Of a stretch of DNA of 64,000 bases, positions 51,008 to 59,495 are shown one piece after another. Under the pieces are notes generated by a model, which worked only from the letters and a program-made list of their open reading frames with translations, did no database searches and was not told the origin of the DNA. A program made the translations under genes and the position numbers. This DNA is from Candidatus Hydrogenedentota bacterium (GTDB lineage Bacteria > UBA8481 > J006): contig RFFU01000078.1 of the NCBI GenBank assembly GCA_003697085.1, forward strand, positions 1 to 64,000. The letters are read 5' to 3'. The stretch's first letter is position 1, and every line of letters starts with the position of its first letter.

Positions 51008-52078
51008 TTATCCGCGGCGTAACGCACCGTTCCAGGCTTTCAGAGGATTCAACCGTCTTCCGCCGCGGATAACCTCCAAGTGCAGGTGCGGGCCGGTCGA
51101 AAGCCCTGTCGAACCAACGCGTGCAATCGGCTGCCCCCCCGCAACCCTCTGTCCCCGCTTCACCAGAATCTTCGAATTATGGGCGTAGCGGGTGATCGTT
51201 CCGTCCGCGTGGTGGATATCCACGAGATAACCATAACCGCGAACATAGCCGGCACGAATGACGCGGCCACCGCGGACCGCGTGGACGACTGTCCCCTTCG
51301 GCGCGGCGATATCGATTCCGGCGTGGAACCGCACCTTGTGTGTGATGGGATGACGACGGTATCCGAACCGCGAACTCAACCTGCCGCCGCGAATCGGCCA
51401 ATAGTACTTCACCGAGCCCTCCCGACCATGACCGGAGCGCGCCTTTGCCCCGGGAAGAAAGAGATACTGTCCCGCACGGACGTTTCCCGCATCCTTCAAT
51501 CCGTTCGCCTCAACGACATCTCCGATCTTCACATGATAGTAACGAGCCAAAGTCCAAAGATTCTCTCCCCGCCGGAGGCGAATTCGGATTCCCTTTCGGT
51601 TCGGTACCTTCAATCTCTTTCCCGGCCTCAGCACCGTTGATCGGAGTCCATTGACATTCATTATCGTGGCCACATCCACTCCATATTTCCGCGCGATTCG
51701 CCCCAACGACTCGCCTCTCTTCACCTTGTGAATCACCATTCGAACACGACGGGAGGTAGGTTGGTGGGCAGAAGAGGATTTCGTCTTTTTGGCTTTCTGT
51801 ACGGGGGTCTTTTCCGCGTACCCCCCGCCCCAGTCTTCCTCCGGCTCCTCGGATTCCCGTCCTTCGATCAAATGGAATTCGACCTTCTTGAGAGCGTTGA
51901 TCTCGAGTCCATCGCCCGCGGGATAGTCCAGATCCATTCCCGTCAACGCCAACGCCGGTTCGAGCGGTGCCGGCTCCTCCCGCTTCGCAAACGATGACGC
52001 TCCCCGCGAAAAACTCAAAAGAACAGCGGCGACTCCCGCGAGAAAAAAGGCTTGCTTGAGAAGTGTATTCTGGTTCAA
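51008..52078 (-). CDS. LysM and M23 peptidase domain protein
   Basis: Envelope-located peptidoglycan-acting protein, 356 residues. The N-terminal hydrophobic segment (about 8-25) is a signal or anchor. Two LysM modules follow: IHKVKRGESLGRIARKYGVD (about 116-135) and RLRRGENLWTLARYYHVKIG (about 167-186). The M23/LytM domain (about 225-350) has FHAGIDIAAPKGT (zinc His and Asp) and HLHLEVI (HxH), so the metal site is complete and it may be an active endopeptidase. TTG 52078 is the only sensible start, with GGAG eight bases upstream. The next gene (YggS) is unrelated. Confidence 0.92.
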   Translation of the reverse strand: MNQNTLLKQAFFLAGVAAVLLSFSRGASSFAKREEPAPLEPALALTGMDLDYPAGDGLEINALKKVEFHLIEGRESEEPEEDWGGGYAEKTPVQKAKKTKSSSAHQPTSRRVRMVIHKVKRGESLGRIARKYGVDVATIMNVNGLRSTVLRPGKRLKVPNRKGIRIRLRRGENLWTLARYYHVKIGDVVEANGLKDAGNVRAGQYLFLPGAKARSGHGREGSVKYYWPIRGGRLSSRFGYRRHPITHKVRFHAGIDIAAPKGTVVHAVRGGRVIRAGYVRGYGYLVDIHHADGTITRYAHNSKILVKRGQRVAGGQPIARVGSTGLSTGPHLHLEVIRGGRRLNPLKAWNGALRRG

Positions 52079-52230
52079 ATCAGCGGCTCCACGCTCTCTT
52101 TTCTCGGGAACGTTCCGTTCTTGCCGTGCCGCTCCCTCTCTCCATTATGTCGGCACGGAAGAAGGTTGTCTTGAATGCGCGTCTTTTCTTTTCTTTTCAA
52201 AATTCGACTTTTGGATCGAGAAGTTCGGCG

Positions 52231-52911
52231 TTATTTTCTTCTCGGGCCGAAGAGCGCTGTACCGATCCTCACCATCGTCGCCCCCTCCTCGATCGCCACC
52301 TCGAAGTCGTTCGACATTCCCATTGAAAGCCCCTCGATCTCCCACTCGCGAGCCAAATCCCGCAAAAGAGCGAAATATTTTCGGCTCTCTTCCGCCTCCT
52401 CGGCAAACGGCGGAATCGTCATCAATCCGCACAAACGTATCTTCGTCGCTTCGCGCGCCGCACGGACGAGCGCCCCCAAACGGTCGGGAGGAACCCCCCC
52501 CTTCGTCTCTTCCCCGCCAACGTTAACCTCAAGGTAACATTCAACCGGCTCGGAAGCCCGCTTCTCAATCTCCCGAATCTCTTCCTCCCGACTGACAGAT
52601 AATAAAGAACGACTATAGTTGAGAATTGTCCGTATCTTTCTTCGTTGAAGTCGGCCCTGGAAATGCCACCGCGCCGGTATAACGGAAGCCTTCTCTTCGA
52701 GTTCCGAGAGATAATTCTCACCGAAATCCTCGACCCCGGCATCTTTGAGGACATGCACGGCCTCGACTCCATGCCCCTTGCTCACTGCGATCAACCGTAC
52801 CGCATCCGGCGACCTGCCGGAACGTTCCGCCGCACGCCGAATCCGCTCCCGCACCATTTTCAAACGTTCCAACAACGCCGCGGTATCAATCTTTTCCTCA
52901 GTAGGGCTCAT
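52231..52911 (-). CDS. YggS-family PLP homeostasis protein
   Basis: Pyridoxal-phosphate-binding protein that helps keep PLP levels balanced; it has a TIM-barrel alanine-racemase-like fold. It has 226 residues. The PLP Lys45 is in RLIAVSKGHG, with FGENYLSELEEKA and IPARWHFQGRLQRRKIR following. The last block is LSMGMSNDFEVAIEEGATMVRIGTALFG, the phosphate-binding loop. It starts inside the 3' end of the class II aldolase gene (14-bp overlap), so it is translated from the same message. Confidence 0.92.
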   Translation of the reverse strand: MSPTEEKIDTAALLERLKMVRERIRRAAERSGRSPDAVRLIAVSKGHGVEAVHVLKDAGVEDFGENYLSELEEKASVIPARWHFQGRLQRRKIRTILNYSRSLLSVSREEEIREIEKRASEPVECYLEVNVGGEETKGGVPPDRLGALVRAAREATKIRLCGLMTIPPFAEEAEESRKYFALLRDLAREWEIEGLSMGMSNDFEVAIEEGATMVRIGTALFGPRRK

Positions 52912-53572
52912 CTTCGTTACACAAGGGAGCGGGATTTTGGAATCCGAGCCGGCGGCGTGTGTCCCTCAATTTTGCGACCTGTTCCGGGTTCAAGGCGTGC
53001 GGACCTCCCAGCGGCATTGAAGCGAGAAGAATTCGGGCGGCATGATCGAGCGATTCCATCTTGTAAAGCGCTTCGAAAAGGTCCGCGCCGACGGTGAGCG
53101 CGCCATGATTCTCGAGCAAAACGGCGTCGGCACCGCGAATGTATGGTTCGATCGATTCCGGAACCTCTTCCGTCGAGGGTGTGGCGTAAGGCGCAAGCGG
53201 AATCGCTCCCAACGCAACAATGATCTCGGGTATGACACAACCGGTAATCCCGCGACCCGCCACGGCGAACGCCGTCGCATACGGCGGATGCGCGTGACAA
53301 ATCGCCGCGACATCGGGACGAAGCCGGTACGTTGTCAGATGCATTCGGATCTCGGAAGAAGGCCGCTTTTTTCGTTCCCCGATTATTGTCCCGTCGAGGC
53401 GCATTTCCACGATGTCGCCGTCCTTCAAGAAGCCCTTTGCCACCCCGGACACCGTGGCCAGGATTCTTCCGTTCTTCATTCGGATCGAAAGGTTGCCGTC
53501 GGTTCCGGAAACGAGTCCCCGTTGCCAAAGGCGTCTTCCCACTTCGATGATGTCGCGGCGTGTCATAACCAT
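52898..53572 (-). CDS. Class II aldolase/adducin family protein (FucA-like)
   Basis: Zinc-dependent enzyme of the fuculose-phosphate aldolase family, 224 residues. The zinc site is CHAHPPYATAFA and LLENHGALTVG (His residues), with the catalytic Glu in SSEIRMH. The family also includes ribulose-phosphate epimerases and methylthioribulose-phosphate dehydratase, so the substrate is open. ATG 53572 follows GGGGAG at good spacing; ATG 53566 overlaps the manC stop (ATGA) and is an alternative. It sits between manC and yggS. Confidence 0.87.
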   Translation of the reverse strand: MVMTRRDIIEVGRRLWQRGLVSGTDGNLSIRMKNGRILATVSGVAKGFLKDGDIVEMRLDGTIIGERKKRPSSEIRMHLTTYRLRPDVAAICHAHPPYATAFAVAGRGITGCVIPEIIVALGAIPLAPYATPSTEEVPESIEPYIRGADAVLLENHGALTVGADLFEALYKMESLDHAARILLASMPLGGPHALNPEQVAKLRDTRRRLGFQNPAPLCNEDEPY

Positions 53573-54612
53573 TTTTCTTCTCCCCTCTCGCGCAACTTCT
53601 CCAGCACTTCCTTCACCCTCTGTTCCTCACCGCGCTTCATCACAAGGAGAATCTCCTCGCGCCGAACGATGACGAGGTCCTCCACACCGATCGTGGCGAC
53701 AAGCCCCTCGTCGGAATCCAGAACGAGATTTCGCGAATCGATCAGAAGCGTCGAGAAACCGGAGGAAGCCGTGACGTTGCCGTCCGCGTCCGGATCTCGC
53801 ACGCGCCTCACCGCTTCCCAATCACCAAGGTCATCCCAGGGAAACATCCCCCGTACAACGCCCGTCCTTTCGCTCTTCTCCATAATGCCGCGATCCACGG
53901 AGATACTCGGGCATTCGGAAAAGCCGTCCAGCGAACCCGTAGTCCGATAACGGCGACAAAATTCCGCCCACACGGGAAGATGTTCCTCGAGAAGCCCCTC
54001 GTACACCCCCGCACGCACGATGAAGATACCCGCGTTCCACAGAGCACCCTTGGCAAGGAGCTTCCTAGCCACTTCCTTCGCCGGTTTCTCCACGAACCGT
54101 TCGATTCTCCGAACCCGGTCCCTTCCCCCCAAGGGCTCACCGGGAATAATGTAGCCATATCCGGTCGCGGGTCGGTCGGGTTCCACTCCCAAAGCAAGAA
54201 TAATTTCCTCGTTGCGGGCCGTTTCAACGGCTTCCGAGACGGCTTCACGAAAACGTTCCCCGTCCGGAATATGGTGGTCCGCCGGTAGGGCGATGAGGAC
54301 ATCTTCACTCGAAACACCCCGCATTCCAAGAACGATCGCCGGGGCCGTGGAACGACCGCAGGGCTCCTCAATAACCTTCAACGTATTTGCCCAACCTGCC
54401 GCCGTAATGATCTCCCCGGCTCGGGGGGCGAGATCCGTTCCCGTAATGAGAACACCCTTCCCGGCGATCTTCGAAATCCGCTTCCAGGTCTCCTCGAGAA
54501 AGGTCTTTCCATCCGGAGCCGAGAGAAACTGTTTCGGTCGCCTTCGCCGGGACCATGGCCACAGCCGTTCTCCGCGCCCGCCTGCCAGGATGACCGCTAC
54601 GATCTCACTCAT
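53563..54612 (-). CDS. manC: Mannose-1-phosphate guanylyltransferase
   Basis: Makes GDP-mannose from mannose-1-phosphate and GTP for polysaccharide or glycoprotein synthesis. It has 349 residues: VILAGGRGERLWPWSRRRRP (GT-A nucleotide loop), RSTAPAIVLGMRG, ALPADHHI (metal-binding Asp), PATGYGYI and FVEKPAKEVA. It is the short form without an isomerase domain, typical of stand-alone ManC. ATG 54612 is preceded by GAGTGGGAACG; GTG 54621 is an alternative. The class II aldolase gene follows with an overlap. Confidence 0.94.
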   Translation of the reverse strand: MSEIVAVILAGGRGERLWPWSRRRRPKQFLSAPDGKTFLEETWKRISKIAGKGVLITGTDLAPRAGEIITAAGWANTLKVIEEPCGRSTAPAIVLGMRGVSSEDVLIALPADHHIPDGERFREAVSEAVETARNEEIILALGVEPDRPATGYGYIIPGEPLGGRDRVRRIERFVEKPAKEVARKLLAKGALWNAGIFIVRAGVYEGLLEEHLPVWAEFCRRYRTTGSLDGFSECPSISVDRGIMEKSERTGVVRGMFPWDDLGDWEAVRRVRDPDADGNVTASSGFSTLLIDSRNLVLDSDEGLVATIGVEDLVIVRREEILLVMKRGEEQRVKEVLEKLRERGEEKWL

Positions 54613-55132
54613 CGTTCCCACTCTTCCGATCGTGAAAGAATTTCAATGGAAAGAGACCCTCTCTCTCCTGTCCGCCTTTTTATCTTAGGCATTATTGACT
54701 CCTCCCGAAACAATAACCTTTTCTTCGCTCCAAAAAAAGGACGGAACAGGACGTCCAGCCAAAAATCGCTCCCATTGTTCCGGAGTAGGGTTCGACTCGA
54801 ATTGTGGCGTTATGGCGCCCTCTAACTCAAGAAGGCATTGTCCTCCACAAAATGTTTTTCAGAAGGACCTCGATGACGGGCTGTCAAAACGGAAGGATAA
54901 AAAACCGAAGATTTTCCGAGGCGCTTTCCCGTGTCCTCTTCCTTTCTTCCCACGTTCTGAGCGGCTGTTTTAAGCTAACCCAATAGTAATCAGCCGTTTT
55001 ACCCCAAACCCGTAGAGAGGAGAGATCACACTCTCGTTCAAGAGGGAGAAAACTGAAAGCCGCCACGCTCTTCCCACGAAACGTTTAACGTCACCGCATA
55101 AAATTTCCTGCAATGATGTCAGTCCAATCTTC
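54613..55132. other. A/T-richer spacer between manC and the carrier-ligase fusion gene
   Basis: About 520 bp downstream of the carrier-ligase fusion gene (same strand) with no credible gene or repeat that I can name. The change to A/T-richer sequence here coincides with the boundary of the downstream cassette. Confidence 0.5.
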
Positions 55133-56884
55133 TCAACAATCACGCGATATTTGCCGGCCGGTTTGTTCCTCCTCGAGACGCCGACGGACTTGCTCCACTT
55201 CGCGATAGTATTCGTTGTCCAAGTCGACGCCCTTCTGCGCCATAAGTGCATAGAGAATCCTATCAAATCCCCAGCCGACGCACCCGGAACAGCGCCGAAC
55301 ATCGTTCGGAGCGGAAAGTTCGAACTCGAACCGCGAATAGAATACTTGTCCATGGTTGTTAACGGAAACCGCCGCGATGCGTTTTCCGAGATGTGGTATG
55401 GTTAATCGAAACTCCATTTTCGATTCTTCCAGTAATTGGGCCGATTGCTTGATCTTGGAATCCTCACCAAAAAACGGGTCGGCCGCGGTATAGATCCCAA
55501 AATCGAGATCGAGGATATCCCGAAACCACAACCGAGTTTTCTCCAGAATTTCTTCCAGTCGTTCCTTGCAGAAAGCGGCATCACCGACGACAACGATTTC
55601 CCGCATCCAGAAATTGCGAAGCCGATCGAGAATATCACCCTCGCTCTGTTCATTTCGAAAACAATTCGAAGCCGAAGTAAAAATCAAACCATTATGAGGA
55701 ACCCTTTTTTTCGCCAAAGAGCTAAATATGTGGTAGCATACTGTTGGACTCGCTAGACCTCTGAAATGGCTTTCGGGAAGCACGGATTGCACCGTAAGGG
55801 CTTGGTGTTTAAAGGAATTGAGATACTGGCTTCGTGCGGCATTGGTTTGGTCGAGAATCGCCGGAACCTTTACCTCTTTCGCTCCAAGTTCTTTTGCCAT
55901 CTGAAGAATAAAAAAATCGAGAGTAGAGAAGAGTCGCGTCACCTTCGAGCCATAGACCACCAACCCATCTCCCACCGGCCGGATTTCATCGTATTCCCGG
56001 AGAAGCCGTGGAAAATCCGATGTCTTCTTGACGGTCCCGACGTTTTCGTATTTGACACGCGAACGCGCCGTTCGAAGCCATTTTCTCTGCTCCCTCGGCC
56101 GCGATAAAAAGGAGATCAGATAAAAGCGATCTTCTTTCAGTTTCTCGCCTATGACGCGATCTATATCTCGCGCTCGGAAGAGCACCAATGGCGCTCCATG
56201 AAACGTCGTTCTGCGGGCCAAATCGCGGCGGACGAGTTCCTCTTCCAAATCCTGCCAGCTGTCATCTATGTCCAGTTCCCGATATCGAACGTAGTAACGG
56301 CTTTTGACTCGAAATTCCTCCGTACCGTCCTTGATCGGTCCCCAGAAATCCTTGTAATAACGATAGGGCACGCCATATTTTTCTTCCGAAGCATAGACGC
56401 ACGTGGCCCCTTTTTGGATGGGTATCCCAAACATCAAGTAGAGAAAGTCGTGTTCGAACATCTTAGCGAAAAAGGACTTCGGTCCAAAACACTCGTAACT
56501 ATCGATTCGCAACAATTCATCCGCGGCCGGACCCAAGCCCGCATAGGAGAAGATCGGATGGCGCGACCGCTTTACTCCCGGATAGCGACGAAAATAGTCG
56601 GTAAGCGCTCCGACCGTGGAGGGGGTCTCCGCGACATCATAAAGTTCGCCGGAACACGCCGAATATGTGAAGGTCGGCATCAATAACGTTCCGGCTCTTC
56701 CCACCGCAGCGATGAGCGTCTCAGTATAGACCCTGAACAGCGCCTCAACCCCCTCTTTCGCGACCAAAGGGCGTAAATCCTTGGGCACTCCGAAAGCGGA
56801 AGCATCGCTGTGCACCGCAACGACGTCTCCTTCTTTCAACCCCAAGCTTCTTAAAACGTCCAGAAGTTCTTCATATACCGTCAT
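55133..56884 (-). CDS. Fusion of AAC(3)-type N-acyltransferase and amino acid:carrier-protein ligase-like domain
   Basis: 583 residues in two parts. Residues 1-265 match the AAC(3)/YokD antibiotic N-acetyltransferase fold: VHSDASAFG, LLMPTFTYSACSG and HPIFSYAGLGPAADELL. Residues about 275-565 form a class II aminoacyl-tRNA-synthetase-like core without a tRNA-binding arm. Motif 2 is NCFRNE (Arg410, Glu412), and motif 3 is GWGFDRILYAL (Arg542). Candidate zinc ligands are Cys383, Glu429 and Cys532/535, as in atypical SerRS-like amino acid:[carrier protein] ligases. An acyl carrier protein gene lies nine bases upstream. Known ligases load an amino acid onto carrier phosphopantetheine; transfer from the carrier to an amine by the AAC(3) part is inference. 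Confidence 0.82.
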   Translation of the reverse strand: MTVYEELLDVLRSLGLKEGDVVAVHSDASAFGVPKDLRPLVAKEGVEALFRVYTETLIAAVGRAGTLLMPTFTYSACSGELYDVAETPSTVGALTDYFRRYPGVKRSRHPIFSYAGLGPAADELLRIDSYECFGPKSFFAKMFEHDFLYLMFGIPIQKGATCVYASEEKYGVPYRYYKDFWGPIKDGTEEFRVKSRYYVRYRELDIDDSWQDLEEELVRRDLARRTTFHGAPLVLFRARDIDRVIGEKLKEDRFYLISFLSRPREQRKWLRTARSRVKYENVGTVKKTSDFPRLLREYDEIRPVGDGLVVYGSKVTRLFSTLDFFILQMAKELGAKEVKVPAILDQTNAARSQYLNSFKHQALTVQSVLPESHFRGLASPTVCYHIFSSLAKKRVPHNGLIFTSASNCFRNEQSEGDILDRLRNFWMREIVVVGDAAFCKERLEEILEKTRLWFRDILDLDFGIYTAADPFFGEDSKIKQSAQLLEESKMEFRLTIPHLGKRIAAVSVNNHGQVFYSRFEFELSAPNDVRRCSGCVGWGFDRILYALMAQKGVDLDNEYYREVEQVRRRLEEEQTGRQISRDC

Positions 56885-56893
56885 ATTCTCGAT

Positions 56894-57151
56894 TCAGCCC
56901 GTTGCTCTCTCCACATAATCGACGAGGTCTGAAAATGTTCCTATCTCCCTGAACTCCTCCGGTCCGATTTCAATATCAAAACGCTCCTCAATCGCCATTA
57001 AATAGGTTAAATGCTTGAAAGAATCCCACCCTGGTAAATTTCTGATCTCCGTCGAAAGCGAATATTTCTCGATATCCGAAAGGTGGAATGGTAAAGTCGC
57101 CAAAACGTTTTTCAACTCCGCGAATATGTCGCTCGAATTCTGTTTCGTCAT
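56894..57151 (-). CDS. Acyl carrier protein-like protein
   Basis: 85 residues, acidic, four-helix carrier-protein pattern. The phosphopantetheine site is GWDSFKHLTY with Ser44, a DS variant of the usual DSL. Later helix sequence FDIEIGPEEFREIGTFSDLVDYV fits helix III. It is more divergent than the FabD-type ACP of fatty acid synthesis, as expected of a dedicated carrier. ATG overlaps the VOC gene stop (ATGA). The ligase fusion gene follows nine bases after its stop, so ligase and carrier are almost certainly partners. Confidence 0.9.
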   Translation of the reverse strand: MTKQNSSDIFAELKNVLATLPFHLSDIEKYSLSTEIRNLPGWDSFKHLTYLMAIEERFDIEIGPEEFREIGTFSDLVDYVERATG

Positions 57152-57588
57152 TGTCCCTCCCTCTTCCGACCCGTGATCTCTATTAAACCAACATGCGGAT
57201 GGAAAAAGTGAGCCGCCCAGAAACCCGGCGTCACTTGCGACGCAAATGGTTCCGTTACGAGAAAGAACCCCTGCTTCTGAAGCCGCTCCTTATCTCGCGA
57301 AAAATCCGTTACCGCGAAGCAAATATGATACAGTTGGCTCTCTCGTGTTTCAATAAGATTCTCGACCGGATTCCCTTTCTCCGCCGGTTCGACAAGTTCA
57401 ATCTTGTGGTCAGTCCAGGGTGCTCCAAGATATGTGATGAAAACCTTTTGTTCTGGCTCAAGCTTCTTGTAAGTCCTTATTTCAGGATAAAAAATCGAAA
57501 AAAACCTTATCGCGGCGTCGGTAGAACGCACCGCATAAGCAATATGATCGAGTTGGCCCCCGGGAAAAATATTTGAAACATCACCCAT
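57148..57588 (-). CDS. VOC (glyoxalase/dioxygenase) superfamily protein
   Basis: 146 residues in two beta-alpha-beta-beta-beta units. The first opens DHIAYAVRSTDAAIRFFS with a metal-type His, and IELVEPAEKGNPV supplies the usual Glu. The second opens LYHICFAVTDFSRDKERLQ and ends GLIEITGRKREG. The set resembles methylmalonyl-CoA epimerase and polyketide-linked VOC proteins more than glyoxalase I. A function as epimerase or isomerase on a carrier-bound group is inference. ATG 57588 is chosen over an upstream extension of basic residues. It is the first gene of the cassette. Confidence 0.82.
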   Translation of the reverse strand: MGDVSNIFPGGQLDHIAYAVRSTDAAIRFFSIFYPEIRTYKKLEPEQKVFITYLGAPWTDHKIELVEPAEKGNPVENLIETRESQLYHICFAVTDFSRDKERLQKQGFFLVTEPFASQVTPGFWAAHFFHPHVGLIEITGRKREGQ

Positions 57589-57856
57589 GGAAGTTTCGCC
57601 CCCAAAGGGAGTCCGCGGTGCCTTCGCCGGTCGTCTCCTTTTTCTCCATCGCTTCCGAACCACTCACACGATCCTGGCCCAAGAAAACCATCGCCTTCTC
57701 CTTCAATTCCTTCCGCCAGCGCGAAAAACGGCATAAACCACGTTGGTGAACTTACAGAAACCGATTCGTCTTGTCCACTGCGAAGATTTCGCACGGGACT
57801 GTTTCATCGAAAATTCCTCTTGAAGGAAGACAATAGCAGGTCTAGAGTCCGACCTT

Positions 57857-58357
57857 ATGGTTCGAAGGCACACCATATCGGTATTGGTGGAAAACCAGCA
57901 TGGGGTCTTGGCGCGGATCGCGGGGCTCTTCGCCGCCCGCGGATTCAACATTGATTCTCTCACCGTCGGAAGAACCAAGGACGATACGCTTTCGCGGATG
58001 ACAATCGTGGTTCTGGCCGATGACGAGACGCTCGAACAGATCGTCAAACAACTCGATCGGCTCGTGACAACCGTCCGCGTCGAGGACTACGTGGGACAGG
58101 ACATCGTCGAACGGGAACTGATTCTTTTAAAGGTGCAGCCGGAGCCGGAGAAACGGAACGAGGTCTTCCAGATCGTCGAAATATTCCGCGGAAAGGTCGT
58201 CGACCTCAACCCGCGTAATCTCGTGATCGAGATCACCGGTTCCGAGGGAAAACTTGCGGCGATCATCGAAGCCCTGAAGCCGTACAATGTTCAAGAACTG
58301 GCGCGTTCCGGAAAGATCGCGATGGCGCGGGGAAAGACGCTGAGAGATCCTCTTTGA
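57857..58357 (+). CDS. ilvN: Acetolactate synthase small (regulatory) subunit
   Basis: Regulatory partner of IlvB that confers valine feedback control. It has 166 residues. An ACT domain comes first (HTISVLVENQHGVLARIAGLFAARG, then a strand ending TIVVLAD) and the IlvN C-terminal domain follows, with VERELILLKV and ARSGKIAMARG. The catalytic subunit gene lies about 35 kb away in the other direction. The ribosome binding site is weak. ilvC follows on the same strand, 129 bp on, so they may share a message. Confidence 0.95.
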   Translation: MVRRHTISVLVENQHGVLARIAGLFAARGFNIDSLTVGRTKDDTLSRMTIVVLADDETLEQIVKQLDRLVTTVRVEDYVGQDIVERELILLKVQPEPEKRNEVFQIVEIFRGKVVDLNPRNLVIEITGSEGKLAAIIEALKPYNVQELARSGKIAMARGKTLRDPL

Positions 58358-58486
58358 ACAGGGGCGGAGAAACGCGCGCGAGAGGCGGCATGGAGGGGAG
58401 AAGGAAGAGAACATAAGGAAGCCAAGTTTTTAGGATGCGGAAAGTCGCATCCGATGAATTTGAAAGATTATTGAGGAGGCGAAGGA

Positions 58487-59485
58487 ATGGCCAGGATTTA
58501 TTACGAAAAGGATGCGGATTTGCGTCTGATTCGCAAGCGGACGGTTGCGGTTTTGGGGTACGGCTCGCAGGGGCACGCGCACGCGCTCAACCTGCGCGAC
58601 TCCGGCGTCGATGTGATCGTGGCGCAGAGAAAGGGTTCGGAGAATTACCGCCGAGCGGTGAAGGACGGCTTCAAGCCGGTCAGTGTCGCGGAAGCCTCGG
58701 AAAGGGCCGATGTGATCATGGTCCTCCTTCCGGACGAGGTACAAGCCGCGGTGTATCGCGAGGACATTTTGCCGCATCTCTCTCCGGGGAAAACGTTGGG
58801 ATTCGGCCATGGATTCAACATTCGGTTCGGTCTGATCGACCCTCCGAAGGGCGTCAACGTTTTTCTGATGGCTCCAAAAGCGCCGGGACACCTGGTCCGG
58901 AGAACGTTTGCTGACGGCAAAGGCGTCCCGATGCTCGTCGCGGTCGAACGGGATCCGTCACGGACGACTTTGCGGCTGGCTCTCTCCTACGCCAAGGCGA
59001 TCGGCGGGACACGGGCCGGCGTCATCAAGACGACCTTCGCCGAGGAAACGGAGACGGATCTTTTCGGCGAACAAGTGGTTCTGTGCGGCGGAATCACGGC
59101 CCTGATAAAGAGCTCCTTTGATACGCTCGTGGAAGCCGGGTATCAACCGGAGGTGGCCTATTTCGAATGCTGCCACGAGATGAAATTGATCGTGGACATG
59201 ATCAACGAGGGGGGACTCCAATGGATGCGCTACTCGATCTCGGATACCGCGGAATATGGCGATTATACGCGAGGTCCTCGGATCATCACGGACCGCACGC
59301 GCCGGGAGATGAAGAAAATTCTCCGGGACGTTCAGTCAGGAAAGTTTGCAAAGGAGTGGGTCAGGGAAGCCACTGTCAACAAGAAACGCAACTTTCACAA
59401 GATGCGAAAGGCCGCCGAGAAGGAATTGATCGAACGCGTGGGAGCGAAGCTGCGCAAGATGATGGCGTGGTTGAAGAAGGGATAG
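58487..59485 (+). CDS. ilvC: Ketol-acid reductoisomerase
   Basis: Class I NADPH-dependent isomeroreductase, second step of branched-chain amino acid synthesis. It has 332 residues with [20 protein letters not shown] for [17 protein letters not shown], and [13 protein letters not shown]. The C-terminal knotted domain carries the metal and substrate residues ([12 protein letters not shown] and [15 protein letters not shown], with the catalytic Glu and Asp). A strong GAGGAGG precedes ATG. It converges on the DapA-family gene with a 10-base gap. Confidence 0.98.
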   Translation: MARIYYEKDADLRLIRKRTVAVLGYGSQGHAHALNLRDSGVDVIVAQRKGSENYRRAVKDGFKPVSVAEASERADVIMVLLPDEVQAAVYREDILPHLSPGKTLGFGHGFNIRFGLIDPPKGVNVFLMAPKAPGHLVRRTFADGKGVPMLVAVERDPSRTTLRLALSYAKAIGGTRAGVIKTTFAEETETDLFGEQVVLCGGITALIKSSFDTLVEAGYQPEVAYFECCHEMKLIVDMINEGGLQWMRYSISDTAEYGDYTRGPRIITDRTRREMKKILRDVQSGKFAKEWVREATVNKKRNFHKMRKAAEKELIERVGAKLRKMMAWLKKG

Positions 59486-59495
59486 AAGCCCGTCG

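Noticed and set aside
54770-54812. GGGTTCGACTCG motif resembling a tRNA T-loop downstream of the carrier-ligase cassette
   Set aside because: No acceptor, D- or anticodon stems can be formed around it.
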